Assembly (NCBI RefSeq): GCF_048564905.1
Contig: NC_133018.1
Span: 3,844,001-3,908,000, forward strand
Source of the DNA: Vicugna pacos
Taxonomy: Eukaryota > Chordata > Mammalia > Artiodactyla > Camelidae
Length of the DNA: 64,000 nt
Direction of reading: 5' to 3'
The notes beneath the pieces were generated by a model. That model ran no database searches and was not told the DNA's origin. It saw only the letters and a program-made list of their open reading frames with translations. The position numbers and the translations under genes were made by a program. Below, one piece after another: positions 1-11,925 of the stretch; the first letter of the stretch is position 1, and every line of letters starts with the position of its first letter.

Positions 1-3000
1 ATGGTGGGGGAGCTTCCAGGGAGCAGGAACAGCTGTGTCTGGAGGACCTGGGCTCCGAGCGCAGGGGAGGAGGGCATGTGAGATCACAGGGAGGACTGGT
101 TGTGGACAGTGATGCCTTTTAGCAGGGTATACTTTGGCCGGACATCTGGGTGGGGCCAGGAATTTGGCACCACCTGTAAGAGCAGGACTGAGACACTCGG
201 AGACAGAAAATGTGTATTTGAGAGTGAAGGTGACACTGTAGAAGGACACCTGTCCTCCAGTGTGAGGTGGTGGTTACATACCCCCTGCATGTGGAACTCC
301 TGATGCCCAGGACACGCCCACTCCAGGTGAATTTGCCGTGTGACTCTGCTGCCCCCTGGCGGCTGCTCTGCACATTGCTGGAGGCTCAGGGCGTCCTCTG
401 TCCTGGTGCAGATTCAGAACCACTGCTCAGGTGTGACTCCCCCAGCAGGGATGGCGGGCCCCAGGGCCGGACGTGCTCATCTCTGCGTGGCCCCTGCCTG
501 CCTCAGACCAGGCATGAGGGTCTCAACCTCACTATGAACATATGAGAAGGCCCATTTGCAGGGGGTGATGGCCGGACCCCAGCAACATTGTTGCACAGGT
601 CTCTGGGGTCACGGGAAGTTAATGCGTCTGGCTCTGGGCTTGGTCTTGGGGGACACATGACACAGGGACTGACTTTTGGTGGTGCTGGCTGTTGGTGCAA
701 AGCCAAAGAAGGGCAGAGGTAGCTATTGCTCCAAAGTCAGAGACAGAATGACACCCACCCACCCAACATTACTTCAGATCCACTTTCTTCTGGCAGATAA
801 TCCTTCCTGCAAGTCACATCCCTGGCCTTCAAAGTTCCATCTAGATGATGGGGCAGCCTAGTGGACACTCTTGGATCTGGGACAGAGCAGAGAGTCCCCC
901 CCAACATTATTCCCGTGTCTCATCTTCTCCATTCACCTGAAAGCCAGACGATGGCTACTCTCAGGTCTCTCTCTTCAAGAACTGACCTTTCCCCCAGTGC
1001 TGGCCCCTGGTACCAAGACTGTGTGTGACGGGATCCTTGGTTTGGCAGGAGACAAGTAGTTCTGTTTTACCACCAAGGTGGAGGTGGGTGTGGACCATTA
1101 AGTCCTGTGGGACCAATGGAGTAATCGGATCATGTGACAGAGACCGTTGGTGTTGACCGATGATCCTGGTGTCCCTGGAACTGAAAGACAGGGGCAGCCT
1201 AGCGGTTGTCAATCATCTGTGTCAACAGAGAGCCTCATCTGCGAAAGACTTTTGCAGCTACTGGGCCCCAGTGGAAGCTGTATCGTGACTGTGAGCCCCT
1301 ACGTCCCCTGGGACCAGAGACACCTATGGGGATGGAGCAAGGCCTGACCTGCCGGGTCATGGGTGGGCATGCGCATTAGCTCTCAGTCCTCAAGTAGAGA
1401 AGGTTGATATGAGGTCGGGCCCACCCCCAGGTCCTGAAGCCCCGGGAAGCTGCCTGGGGAAGTGGCATAAACACCCCTGAGCCCAAGTCCTAATACAATG
1501 TCTTTTCTCCAGCAACGCCCACCTCTGCCTCATGGGGCGACGCCTCTGACCAGTGTCGCAGAGGAAATCCCTTGGGGCTGGTTTGCAGAGTTTTGGGGAT
1601 GTTATGAAGACACAACTTAGAGCTAACCATTGAGCATTCCACCCCAACAGGGACACCCTGAAGGGCAGCAGTGGAGGAGGATTCTCCTGGATTGATGAGT
1701 GACTACTGGAGTCGGGTATCCTGTCCATTAACCTGAACACAGACGTGGCTGGAGGGGGCTGTGTGCTAATTTATGGGCTGAGACTCAGACTTTTAGTGGA
1801 CCGTCAGATACGTGGCAGGAATACAAGGAAAAGACACAAGTAGAACCCCCGCAGAGGGACCCGGAGATTCATTTATTTGTGTCCCATGAAAATTCTTAGC
1901 ACCGTGTGTCCTGAAAAGGAAGTGATGTTAATAACCAGGTGGACAGGAGGACTCTGTGGATAGCAGCCTGCCTCCCTCTCCAATCATCGCTGGGTGGACG
2001 CTGTGACCCGGCTCCCCCATGGGAAGGGGGATGCTCCCCCATGGGAAGGGGAGCATCCTAGTCAGGATGGTGCCAGTGTCTACAGCCGACCTGCCCACGG
2101 CCACTTCCGTCACCAGCCTGCCAATAGCACAGACCAGCACGGCTCCTGTTGGACACCCTTCCCTCGGGAATACGCCAGGGACCTGGTGGTCTGTTGATGA
2201 CATCAGACCTCTTCCAGCATGGAGGGGGAGCTCTGCTCTTACTGACAGATCTTTGCCGCAGACTGGGAGTTGCCCTCTGTGACTGCAGTGCTTCTGCCCC
2301 AACTGTTGTCCCCGGACTCATAGAATTCTGTGTTTCCTCACGGGGCTTCTGACCGTGAGCTCACTCCACATCAGAAGAGAGGTTGCCGTGGGCCCAGGCT
2401 CACTGGCTTCACCGGTCCCACCACTTTCCCCAACATTCTAAGGCTGCTGCCTTAGTGATGGACCAACAGCCGATGGAAGAGCCAGTCACTCTGCCAGACA
2501 AGTGCCAACGCCGTGTGGGGGCGGGTAATGCCTTCCAGGTGTGACATATGCTCTAAATCTGTGCACAATATATGATGCTCCTTCCATCACCAGGATTCAC
2601 GGGGCCAGGATTCAAGGTGAGGGATTGGGAGGGCTCCACCCATATTATCCCTGGGACCTGCTGAGGACATTTGCTCCCTGTCCCCTGACCTCCAATCTGC
2701 TGGCCTAGAGTCTTAGTTCTGAAGGGGAAATGCTTCCACCCAGAGACACGACAATAATCCCATTTTACTGAGACTAAGACTTTCTTGTGACTTAGGGTTC
2801 TCCTGCCTCCCTGGACACATCTCTGTCTGTCTCCACCCAGGCCCTCCACACCCTACACACACCTTAGGCACAAAAAGACCATGACAGCCCCATCCTGCCA
2901 GGGAGAAATCCACCCCTGATCCACCGTGTGCAGAGCAGCCTGGAGGGTGGGGGGAGGGCAGCCTGGGAGCTCAGATCTGGGGGAACCGGGCCAGACCTGT

Positions 3001-3050
3001 CACTGCTTTATCCATAGGCCTCTAGGGGCAGGAGGAGAGGGTAACACAGA
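1..3050. other. Unassigned spacer, 5' edge of window
   Basis: I see no V segment, RSS, conserved exon or recognisable repeat here apart from the CTCF-like motif near 350. Open frames are short, at most about 124 codons, overlap on both strands and resemble no protein I know. The base composition is moderately GC-rich, as in other IGL intergenic DNA. Confidence 0.5.
350..363 (-). promoter_or_regulatory. CTCF-like motif 1
   Basis: The plus strand reads TGCCCCCTGGCGGC, so the minus strand carries GCCGCCAGGGGGCA, an excellent match to the CTCF core (CCASNAGGGGGCR). The forward motif lies on the minus strand, the same direction as the V segments. CTCF sites scattered among V segments are known in mouse and human light-chain loci, where they help bring distant V genes to J. 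Binding here is inferred from sequence only. Confidence 0.5.
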
Positions 3051-3058
3051 TGGAGGGG

Positions 3059-3097
3059 GTTTTATGTCCCACTTCCCCATCTGCCTGTGTCACTGTG
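3059..3097 (-). other. 23-spacer V-lambda RSS of IGLV3 segment 1
   Basis: Read on the minus strand: perfect heptamer CACAGTG (3097-3091), 23-bp spacer (3090-3068), nonamer ACATAAAAC (3067-3059; consensus ACAAAAACC). The 23-bp spacer is the rule for V-lambda, pairing with 12-spacer J-lambda signals. It directly abuts the V exon. Confidence 0.93.
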
Positions 3098-3588
3098 AGC
3101 ATTATACCCACTGCTGTCCCATACCTGACAGTAATAGTCGGCCTCGTCCTCGGCCTGGGACCCGCTGATGGTCAGGGTGGCTGTGTCCCCTGACCTGGAG
3201 CCAGAGAATCGCTCAGGGATCCCTGAGGGCCTGCTGTTATCATTATAGATGACCAGCACAGGGGCCTGGCCTGGCTTCTGCTGGAGCCAGTGAGCATAAT
3301 AGCTTCCTAAGCTGCCAAATTGGCAGGTGATACTGGCCGTCTGTCCCAAGGACACGGACACCGCGGAGGGCTGAGTCACTGAAGAGGCCACAGAACCTGC
3401 AGGAGATGACAAGAGAGTGAGGGTGGGGATGTGGATCTGAATCTCTAGGACCACGCACCCCTCAGCATCCCCTGTGCTGAGCTGATGTTCAGGGCCAGGC
3501 TGATCCCTGGGTACCCTGAGATCTGTGCCCTGGGGGCAGCACCTGTGCAGAGAGAGAGGAGGGGCAGCAGGAGGGTGGTCCAGGCCAT
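3098..3588 (-). CDS. IGLV3: Immunoglobulin lambda V segment, IGLV3 family, apparently functional
   Basis: This encodes the variable half of a lambda light chain, secreted or displayed on B cells after V-J joining. Leader exon 3588-3543 (46 nt) begins [15 protein letters not shown]; donor GT follows at 3542. The V exon runs 3396-3098 after a CCTGCAG acceptor. The split Gly codon joins [15 protein letters not shown] in frame. Landmarks: first Cys in ITCQFGS, Trp in [24 protein letters not shown] in FR3, then DEADYYC and CDR3 start [10 protein letters not shown]. No stop or frameshift is seen. Compared with segment 2, framework 1 lacks one codon (SSVTQ versus SSALTQ). Promoter octamer, splice sites and RSS all look intact, so this is the best candidate for a working V gene in the window. 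The long unspliced reading frame across the intron is coincidental. Confidence 0.92.
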
Positions 3589-3674
3589 GGTGGAGGCACC
3601 CTGAGCTCTGCTTCTGAGCCCACAGCCGGGGGTGGGGTCTGGGGACCTCTCTTATCCTCAGAAGGGACATCCTC

Positions 3675-3682
3675 ATGCAAAT
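3675..3682 (-). promoter_or_regulatory. V-lambda promoter octamer (segment 1)
   Basis: ATGCAAAT on the plus strand, so ATTTGCAT on the coding strand, the light-chain orientation bound by OCT1/OCT2 with OCA-B. It lies about 87 bp upstream of the leader ATG. A GATAAGAG TATA-like stretch lies between octamer and ATG. Confidence 0.85.
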
Positions 3683-4089
3683 CTACTTCCTGGCCCTGTG
3701 GCCCTGGTGACCAGCTCCCTGCTCAGCATAGAGCAGCTGGGCTCAACAGAGGATGTCAGTGAGAACCCCACTCCCAGGCTAGAGCCCAGGTCCCAGAGGT
3801 GTCTCTGGTGCTGAGTGAGGAACTGCTGCCCCCTGCCCCCAGCAAGTGCACTCACACCTCAGTCTGGGCCTGGGCTTCCCCTCTGTGCCTGGGTGACACA
3901 GTCATCCTATGTAGTGCTGAGGACATCACAGCGGGGCTGGGCAGTGCTTGAAGCATGTGCTGCAGGGACAGCGGTCACCATGCTTCTCTGAGAGGCCAGA
4001 ATTTCTTCATTGGACAAAGTGAAATTGCTCATGTACCTTTCAGGAAGTCTTTTCTTCAAATATATCAATTTATTTTTGACGAAAAAGTT

Positions 4090-4930
4090 AGATGATTTGT
4101 TTGGCTCTAGGGTTAAGCAAGAATTGTTTGGTGATGCCAAATACATGATTCGAAAAAGAAAGATGAAAACATTGAACCCCATCGGTATCAACATCTTTTG
4201 TTTGCAAACTCTCTAAGGGGGATGAAAAAAACAGAAATAACAGACTGAAAGAAAACTCTGCAAAACACAGACCCAGTGAACGACTAGTGGAGAGAATATA
4301 TAAACATGCTGAAATGTAACCAGTAAAAAGAAAAAAATGACAAGAATATTTCACTTAGAGAATGGCCAGTGGACTAGAAGAAACAGTTTGTGGAAGAGGA
4401 CAGCGAGGTGATAATGAGCTTGTGAACAGCCCTCCCTTATCAGCCAGGAGGGAAATGCAGATGACACCACAGTGAGGTATCTCTTCTCACCTATCAGAGG
4501 GGCTACAATAAAATCTTGTCAAACCCAAATGCTGACAAAGATGTGGAGAAACTTAGTCGCACATACATGACTAAGGGAAGTGTGAGCTGGTGCAGAATGT
4601 CTCCTAAAGAATTCGCAGCTTCTTAAAGAATTTACCTTGAGGTCACCATACACCCCAGCCATGCACAACTGAGCATTTATTTTAAAGAAGTGAGAACTTA
4701 TGGTCACAGGGAAATTAGACGCATTAGTCCACAGATCCTGAGTGCGGACCAGCCCCAGCTGAGAGCAGTGTTGACGTCCTTCAGTGGGTGACTGACTGGG
4801 TCCCAGACTTTTGGAATGGAACCGTGGACCAGTACTCAGCCATGAAAAGGACCGGATGCTGAGCGCACAGGGCAGTTTGGATGCATCTACAGGGGATTAT
4901 GCAGGGTGAACAATGCCAATCCCAAGGCGA
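4090..4930 (+). mobile_element. Old L1 relic, 3' part of ORF2
   Basis: Diverged plus-strand L1 ORF2 3' sequence. Recognisable stretches include GAGAATATATAAACATGC, then GAGGTATCTCTTCTCACC, GATGTGGAGAAACTTAG and ACTCAGCCATGAAAAGGA, in the order expected of L1. It is heavily mutated and has no intact frame, so it is ancient. Confidence 0.7.
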
Positions 4931-5229
4931 ACTGCTATGTGATTGTACGTTTTTCCTTCTATCCATCATTTCTAATGGTTTTCTTTTCCCTCTGTGGTTT
5001 CATCCCTTTCCTATGGTTCTATGTCAAGAATCTGCAGAAAGTTTGGAGATGGAGACCAAGGAACGATGTCAGGGGTTACGGAGGGTCCCGGTGCAGAAGG
5101 GAGAGCCCTGATCATCATAAGGAGCCCCCTTCAGCCTGCCCGTGGGGGAGGGCAGGGGGCTGTGCCCGGGTTAGAGCCGGAGGGTCTGTGGGCTGGGAGG
5201 CCGCTCTGGCCGTGCAGGGCCGTTTCCAT

Positions 5230-6500
5230 GGGTCTTGCTGTAAAATTCAATCTGCCCGTGTCTGTCTTTTAATTGTGGGATTTCCCCCACTTACCATCGA
5301 CAGGATTCATAACACATTTCTGTGAAAATGTCTCATCTTGCTTCTTCTTTACTTTTTGTCCCATGTCTTCCTCATTGCTACTTTGCTTTTTCTTTATTTT
5401 TAATTAACTGAATATTTTTTATGATTTCATGTTCACTTCTTTTATGGCTGATTGGCTGAAACTGTTGTTTAAGTTGGTGCTATTTAAACGCTGGCTACCG
5501 GGCCCACTGGACATGCCAAACTTGCCCAGATATTACACCACTTCTCACCCAGGGCACTGACGTCACCACGTGACCCCCTTCCTCTCAGAACTTTGAGCTA
5601 CACGAGCGTGTGTTTGCCTCACTAGACATTGCAGACCGTGTTGTACACTGTTATTCTTTTCTGCTCTAGAGATTTCTTTAATAGAATGTGATATGAGACA
5701 GAGCTTCTCTCTTTGTGCACGTGGCCACATATCTGACCTTCCCATTTCTTTGTGTGGATTCCTATTTCTATCCAGGTGAGAGGGGTCCTTGGCCATTTCA
5801 GGCTCTGAGGCTCTGCTGGTGATTGAGTCTCTCTTTGGGGGTCTGAGAATGTTGTCTTCTGCCTTCCATTTGGACAGATATTTCCAGTGAGTGGAGTTCA
5901 GAGTGGACACGGCTTCTTCTGTTGCTGTTGTGTTGTGTTGTGTTGGTTTGTTTTTGCTTTTTGATTCTAAAGAGACGGCTGCAGTGTCTGCTTGCATCCG
6001 GTGGTCTCGAAGGAGGGAGGCCCTCAACCCACTGTGCTCCTTCCTCTGGGGAGAGCGTGTCCTTTCTCTGCGTCTGCTGTTGTGTCTCTTTGACACGGCT
6101 TCTAAGGACTCGACGTCAGTGTGTGTTGTTGTTTCCTTTGTGTTTCTTGTGCTTGGAGTTTGTGGAGCTTCCTAGATCTGTGGGTTCCTAGGTTCCATTG
6201 AAATTAGAATATTTTCAACCAGTATTTCTTCAAATATTTTTTCTTTCCACCTCCCCAACATATTTTCTGACTCTGAGATTCCAATGCCCCTGTACTAGGC
6301 TTGTGGAAATTTTCCTACAACATATGATGCTCTGTTCATTCATTTTTCAAAGTTTGTTTCCCTCTGTGGTTTCGTGCCTTTCCCATGGTTCTATGTTGAC
6401 GATCACTAAGCTTCTCATTGCTATGGAAAACATTGTCCTTCTCATGCAGTGTAATTGCATCTCACTGTGGTTTTCATTCCTAGAGGTTTAAGTTGGGTTT
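5230..6500 (-). mobile_element. Old L1/HAL1-like relic
   Basis: Minus-strand relic similar to late L1 or HAL1 sequence. Tell-tale stretches on the plus strand are CTTTTAATTGTGGGATTT, GTCTGAGAATGTTGTCTTC, CAGTATTTCTTCAAATATTT and GAGATTCCAATGCCCC. A 177-codon frame (6096-5563) lies inside it, matches no gene I know and is treated as accidental. The element separates the two IGLV3 segments. Confidence 0.6.
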
Positions 6501-6674
6501 TTAAAACATATCTCCTTAGTATGTAGTGAACATAGGCTGTCATTCCTCTACCCTCATGAACAAGTGGAGGAGGAGGATAACCATTGTCTGAGCATCCTTC
6601 CTGCTACATCTTATCATCTGTGCAATTTCATGACCAGATAGGAATTGTCTCTTGGGTGACACAGATGGGGAGGG

Positions 6675-6713
6675 GGTTTGTGTCCCACTTCCCCATCTGC
6701 CTGTGTCACTGTG
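6675..6713 (-). other. 23-spacer V-lambda RSS of IGLV3 segment 2
   Basis: Minus strand: heptamer CACAGTG (6713-6707), 23-bp spacer, nonamer ACACAAACC (6683-6675). It is closer to consensus than the RSS of segment 1, although the segment itself looks broken in its leader. Confidence 0.93.
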
Positions 6714-7205
6714 AGCATTATCACTACTGTCTGCTGACTGACAGTAATAGTCAGCCTCGTCCTCAGCCTGGGCCCCGCTGATGGTCAGGGTGGCTGTGCC
6801 CCCAGAGCTGGAGCCAGAGAACCGCTCAGGGATCCCTGAGGGCCGTTCACTATCTCTGTAGATGACCAGCACAGGGGCCTGGCCTGGCATCTGCTGGTAC
6901 CAGTGAGCATAACTACTTCCTAAACTGCTTCCTTGGCAGGTGATCCTGGCCGTTTGTCCCAAGGACACGGACACTGCAGAGGGCTGAGTCAGTGCAGAAG
7001 AGGCCACAGAACCTGCAGGGGATGAGAAGAGAGTGAAGGTGGGGACCAGGGTCTCATCCCCTACGACCACGCAGCCCGCAGCATCCCCTGTGCTGAGCTG
7101 ACATTCAGGGCCAGGCTGATCCCTGGGTACCCTGGGGTCTGAGCTCTGGGGGCAGCACCTGTGCAGACAGAGAGGAGGGAGAGCAGGAGGGGGGGTCCAG
7201 GCCAT
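6714..7205 (-). pseudogene. IGLV3: Immunoglobulin lambda V segment, IGLV3 family, leader frameshift
   Basis: V exon 7012-6714 is fully open: [18 protein letters not shown] in FR1, ITCQGSSLG with the first Cys, [12 protein letters not shown] with the Trp, [16 protein letters not shown], then DEADYYC and QSADSSDNA. The YRDSERPSG and QSADSS stretches recall human IGLV3-25. The leader exon (7205-7159) is 47 nt instead of 46 because of a run of seven C (coding strand) where segment 1 has CCACCC. Splicing at the normal GT would put the V exon out of frame. Octamer, splice signals and RSS are intact, so it could still recombine. A one-base assembly error in the homopolymer is possible; if so this is a functional gene. 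Confidence 0.85.
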
Positions 7206-7314
7206 GGTAGAGGTGCCTTGAGCTCTGCCTCTGAGACCTGACAGCAGGGCAGGGCTCCTCAAGGTCCCTCTTATTCCCTCCTAGAACCTTTGGGGCTGCG
7301 AATGGTTAGTGTTT

Positions 7315-7322
7315 ATGCAAAT
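7315..7322 (-). promoter_or_regulatory. V-lambda promoter octamer (segment 2)
   Basis: Perfect ATTTGCAT on the coding strand, about 110 bp upstream of the leader ATG. Intact promoter signals are expected to support germline transcription and accessibility even if the protein frame is broken. Confidence 0.8.
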
Positions 7323-7329
7323 GCCCTTC

Positions 7330-8660
7330 TCCTCTGGGGCTGAAATTTGATCCAAAGCAGTTGTGGCCTCAGGACATGTGACTCAGGAGGACAGACTAGA
7401 TCCCCCATTTCCTCCAAGCAGCTCCAGGGCAGGGAATCAGCCCTGGCCTCCAACCTTTACTCTGGAGGATTCCTGGAATCACTCGTGGATCTGGTGCATA
7501 GATGATCATCTGTTGATGGTGCAAGGTCCTTAGTGTGACAAGTTTCCTGGACATTTAATATTCTAATTATAATTGCCAATACTTCCTGAACATGACTTCT
7601 TCCCTGTATGGTCTCCATCCACCAAATCAGACATCAGCTCTCATGCCAGGCAGGGGTGTGCCTGCAGGAATGTTCCGCCTCTTCTTTTCCAAACAGTCCA
7701 CACAGGACGTGTTTATATCTTCTGTGCAGTTTCTAGACTTCTGTGTGTAGCAGCAGGTCTCGTGTCCCTTATGCAGGTTGTCACATGCTAATTTAAATAT
7801 TTTCCTGGGACATGGTCTTCCTCTGGGAAGGTCACTCTCTTTGCAGATCACCCAGTTCCTCTTTCATTGCACCTCTAGGAGTTTGGACACCAGTTTGGTG
7901 AGCAAAGCCAGGCATTGTGAGGCTGTCAGGATGTTCTTTCTTTCCATGAAGGAGGGACATATTCAGCCAACGAATGATCAGTCGGTGACTGTCCAGATAC
8001 CAACCCAGTTCCTCCCAGGACCTCGTTTTAGATAAAGGCAAAGCCTTTGGTATAACTGGGTGTCTACTGTGCGGTTGGGGAGGTACGTGGAAACAGAACA
8101 GGTGCTCTTGATGGCGACTGTGATTTACAGCACCCACACCTGGTAAAGCGCGATACTGGTGACGGGGTTAAGGTCATCACTTCCGATAGAGAAGCGGTTG
8201 TTTGCCAGTTTCTTACGCACAGCTCCCAACCGCAGGCGACCTGCTGTCAGTGTACCGGCTCATCGCAGGCTGACCTGTGGAGCTTTCATTCTCTGTCCTG
8301 CTTTCCCCATGGGAATCGTCCCCACTGCGTGGTGGCATCAGTGGGTCTCCTCCAGCCTTACCTCTCCTCTTCTCCATCACTTCTGTGAAGGGCGGCCCTC
8401 AGACAAATCCCCCACCCAGCTTTCTGCTTGCCCCCAGGGCTGAGTCCCAGCGGGGGGAGCACCTGCCAGATGAAGGGTGCATGGAAGCATGGCATGCTGA
8501 GGGCTTTATTTCTGTGTCCCTTCTTCTGTCACCCACCCTCCTTGGGTGTGAGTGTCATCACAGCTGCTGAGGGCTGCACGGTGACACTGATGGGAAGTAC
8601 AAATGGTGTCAGTTGAGAAGATTCACAGCTGGGCCAGTTCCCCACAAACACAGACATGGT
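7330..8660. other. Unassigned spacer
   Basis: No V relic, RSS, known repeat or conserved exon recognised. Frames are short and overlap on both strands. Confidence 0.4.
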
Positions 8661-8665
8661 CCCCC

Positions 8666-8680
8666 AGCGCCCCCTGCTTC
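8666..8680 (-). promoter_or_regulatory. CTCF-like motif 2
   Basis: Plus strand AGCGCCCCCTGCTTC; minus strand GAAGCAGGGGGCGCT, close to the CTCF core including the GGGGGCGCT part. Same orientation as the V segments. Confidence 0.5.
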
Positions 8681-9298
8681 TCGCACATCTCCTTTCTCCT
8701 AAGAGACTTCAGGCCTGAAGGACTCAGGTTTGGGCCTCCGACTCCCTGGGTCCTTTCTTGAAAACCTCTAAGTGAAATTTCTCAAGTTTACGCTCTACCT
8801 GAGCTTAGAAGTCCTCGAGTCCAGCCAGTAGCTCGCTATCAAATACTGTCCATGTCTTCTGGCACATTCTGACATAAAGGGAAAGCGTGTGGTCATTTGG
8901 AGACGCCCTTTTGGATTCACCCCAAAGTCTGGTTATTTATTTGGACCTGGGATTCATTGCTCTGGGCTGGATGTCTATTTAGTAAGTCTTTCCCCAATCC
9001 TCGGGGGAGTGACCGAGGGAAGACGGAGTAGGGGGTGTGACCCTCCTCCACGGGGCTGGGATAGGTATTTTAGACGTTTTGATGTGATTAGCTGGTGGCC
9101 CTCACATTGTAAGATGGATCAGCCAGCTGCAGAGATTTGGGCAGCTGAGGCACCAATAAATCTCTGGAGATTATTTGCCTCAGGGGATTTGAACCCTGAA
9201 TGGAGCCCAGGGACTCCCTGAAAAGTGCTGGTGACTTCCAGTCACATGAGAAGGAGATGAGAGAGGAAGGAAAACAAAGCTGTTTGCATACTATGTGT

Positions 9299-9357
9299 AT
9301 ACACACACACACAGACACAAACACACAGACACACACACACACACACACACACACACT
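9299..9357. repeat. (CA)n microsatellite, interrupted
   Basis: About 59 bp of CA repeats with interruptions (CAGACACAAACACACAGA), followed by a pure stretch. It is probably polymorphic. Confidence 0.95.
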
Positions 9358-9359
9358 CA

Positions 9360-11410
9360 TGATGAAGTAAAGAGGAGACACTCCTGACGCCTGTAGCCCT
9401 CACGTCCGTGGCTGGTCCCGCAGGCACAGCTGGGATCCACAGCCCCCTCCTTCTGCTGCTCGGGCTGCGTTTCCTTTGCCTTCCGCAAGCGTCTCAGATG
9501 GTCATGATTCTTGATCTTGGGGTTGGGGCGGTGACTCAAACTTTCTTTCCCTAAGATTCTGGGCTATGAGCAGATCTGTTTGGACTGTCGGGTCAGTCTT
9601 GGTTTGTGGTGGCCCACGTTGCTGAGTCCTTGCATAATTTCTGGCCTGGTCACCATTGACACCTGTTCATGAGGCCATGGGATGAAGACAGAGGAGGCTG
9701 GGAAAGATGCTGCCTGGGACCTGCACAATGAGTCATCCTGGCCCTTTATTACAAAAGACCTCCTCCACTCAGGTCACCCGTTGGTGACTGTTCACACTGG
9801 ACACAAATATGTTCACTTCTTTTTAATATTTTTTTGCTCACCTGGAGTGTATCTTTCCCCAATTTAATTTTTTGACCAACTTTCCTATCATGTTTCTTCC
9901 AAGTCCCTGACCATCCAGCCAAACCCATGAATCAGTGTATAATCGCACGCTTGGCCATTTCTCCTGCCAAAAGGCGCAACCAGGTGCGCTGCCGGAAGTG
10001 ATTCCCACGGAGGGTGTCCTCTTACCGTGTCCCTGGAGGACGCCCCGAGCGGGGCCGCAGTGGCGTGGCTGCCCACCTGTGCTGCAGTCTTTGCCAGGGG
10101 AACCTGGCCATATAGTTCAGTGGGTCAGATGGCACCCAGTTCATGGTGGGCAGTTCAAGCCACATGGTAACTATATTCTAAAACTGGAGAAATGACCACA
10201 GGATGGATTCAGGGACCCACCCGAGCTACTTTGACACAGACCTGAGATAAAACACCATTCACTGTTCAGCTGATCTCTAGAAACCCCGACTCTCACTGGA
10301 GGGCCACGGTGAGGTTTGAGGATCCCAGAACCAATGTCAGTTCACAGCCGGGGTCCAGTAGTCCCTGAAAAGTCTGATTATTTCCTTTTCCCCAAAGCAC
10401 AGTTACCCCGATAAAGGCTATTGGTGCCTTGGGGAAGCCCGGGAGAAAGACCAACAGTATGAATCTTCAGTGATGCACTGGAGTTCCTCCTCAAGGGGAC
10501 GGAGCCTCCCTTTCCTTCATGGGAGTCTGGGTCTGTAAACTGGCTCCAGGCTCGGAATCCACTGACTGAGGGGCTGTGACTCTCTTTTTGTGAGTTGAGT
10601 TAAACTTTTGCTCACTGGACTTAGACCTTCTTATCCTACAAGCTCAAGTAAGTATTTAGCCAGCTTCCTGCCTATTTCACCCCTAGGAACACCTTGATCA
10701 CCAAGCCAGTGACATTGATCAGTGCCCGTCAGATTGTTCTCATGGCCGCTGTGACTCTGCTGGCCGTGACCATAACCCTGCACTTGGGAGGGGAGGGGCC
10801 CCCCGGAGAGGGCTGGAGAACCCAGAAAGCCAGTGATTTAATTCAGTTTGAGTCCAGAGGCCTATGACTTGGGGGCCAGTGATGTAAGTCCTGGTCTGAG
10901 TTCAACAGCTAAAGACCCAACAGTGCCAGTGACCCAGGTCAGGAGAAGACGACGTCTCTGATGACGTGGAGGGAGCACACACCCCTTTCCCCACCTTTTT
11001 GTTCTATTCAGACCCTCCACTCAGGGACCCTGCCCACCGCCATTGGCACCAGTGATCTTCTTGACTAAGAAATGGATTCCAGTTCTAATCTTCTCTGGAC
11101 ACAGCCTCACAGACACATCAAGAAATGGTGTTTTTGCAGCAGCACAGGCACCTCTTACCCCAGGCAGGTAGACAGAGACCACTAACCATCACACTGCTGA
11201 TGAAGACCTGGAAAGAGTGGCCCATTTGGGACCCATGTCTCCTGGGAAGAGGAAGCAATTACCTTGCGAAGGGAATAATGCAAGGTGTATGTTTCCTGTC
11301 GCCTTCACCGTGGGAGGAGAGAGGTGCCCAGACAATTCATGGCGAAGCTGCACAAGCCTGCTGCTCAGGGCATGGAAGCATCTTTTGAGCAAGGAGACAG
11401 CCTGTGAGCT
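9360..11410. other. Unassigned spacer
   Basis: About 2 kb with no recognised gene, V relic or clear repeat family. Short frames only. Confidence 0.4.
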
Positions 11411-11417
11411 CAGGGCA

Positions 11418-11456
11418 GGTTGTGGTCTCACTTCCCCATGAACGTGGACCACTGTG
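11418..11456 (-). other. 23-spacer V-lambda RSS of IGLV2-like pseudogene 1
   Basis: Minus strand: heptamer CACAGTG (11456-11450), 23-bp spacer, nonamer ACCACAACC (11426-11418). The heptamer is perfect and the nonamer moderate, although the V frame is broken. Confidence 0.9.
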
Positions 11457-11925
11457 CACATTGTTGCTGCTTCTATATGAGGCACAGTAATAATCAGCTT
11501 CGTCCTCAGACTGGAGCCCAGAGGTAGTCAGGGAGGCCGTGTTGCCAGACTTGGAGCCAGAGAAGCGATCAGTGATCCCTGAGGACCGACTACTGACATC
11601 ATAGATCAGTAGTTTGGGAGCCGTTCCTGGGAGCTGTTGGTACCAGGAGACATAGTTTCCAGACCCAGCATCACTGCTGGTTCCAGCACAGGAGATGGTG
11701 ACTGTCTGTCACGGAGTCCCAGACACCAAGGGAGGCTGAGTCAGGGCAGACTGGGCCCAGGACCCTGAAAAGAGCAAAAACACACTAGGGTCAGTTCAGG
11801 GCTGGGCCCCAGGTCACCCTGAAGATGTAGACACAAAGGATCAGCCAGATGTCCCCATGTCCCTTCCCTGGAGCCTCACCTGTGCCCTGAGTGAGGAGGG
11901 TGACAAGGAGCAGAGCCCAGGCCAT
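11457..11925 (-). pseudogene. IGLV2: Immunoglobulin lambda V pseudogene, IGLV2-like, copy 1
   Basis: Leader 11925-11880 (46 nt) reads MAWALLLVTLLTQGT and is intact. V exon 11764-11457 starts GSWAQSALTQPPLVSGTP and then meets a TGA (11711-11709) where the family has Gly of PGQ. After it the frame continues well: [44 protein letters not shown], then DEADYYC and ASYRSSNN. The TGA destroys the product. The promoter octamer is also mutated (AAGCAAAT at 12031-12038 on the plus strand). Copy 2 at 14.3-14.8 kb has the same stop. Confidence 0.88.

Noticed and set aside
3062-3676. Continuous 204-codon frame through the IGLV3 segment 1 intron
   Set aside because: The leader, intron and V exon happen to be open together. 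The leader, GT/AG splice sites and RSS show the normal two-exon gene, so the frame extending into intron and RSS is not a product.
3820-3845. CTGCCCCCTGCCCCCAG considered as a sixth CTCF motif
   Set aside because: The GTGG half of the core is replaced by CCCC, so the match is too weak to list.
5563-6096. 177-codon minus-strand open frame
   Set aside because: It lies within an old L1/HAL1-like relic, is Arg/Lys/Ser-rich and resembles no protein family I know. There are no splice or promoter signals.
6540-7262. Continuous 240-codon frame through IGLV3 segment 2
   Set aside because: Same effect; it also runs past the RSS. The apparent in-frame fusion of leader and V arises only without splicing and with the shifted leader.
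10095-10195. Stretch CCATATAGTTCAGTGGGTC considered as another tRNA-derived SINE
   Set aside because: Only the A-box-like word fits. The expected B box and body are missing and the flanks do not match the camelid SINE.
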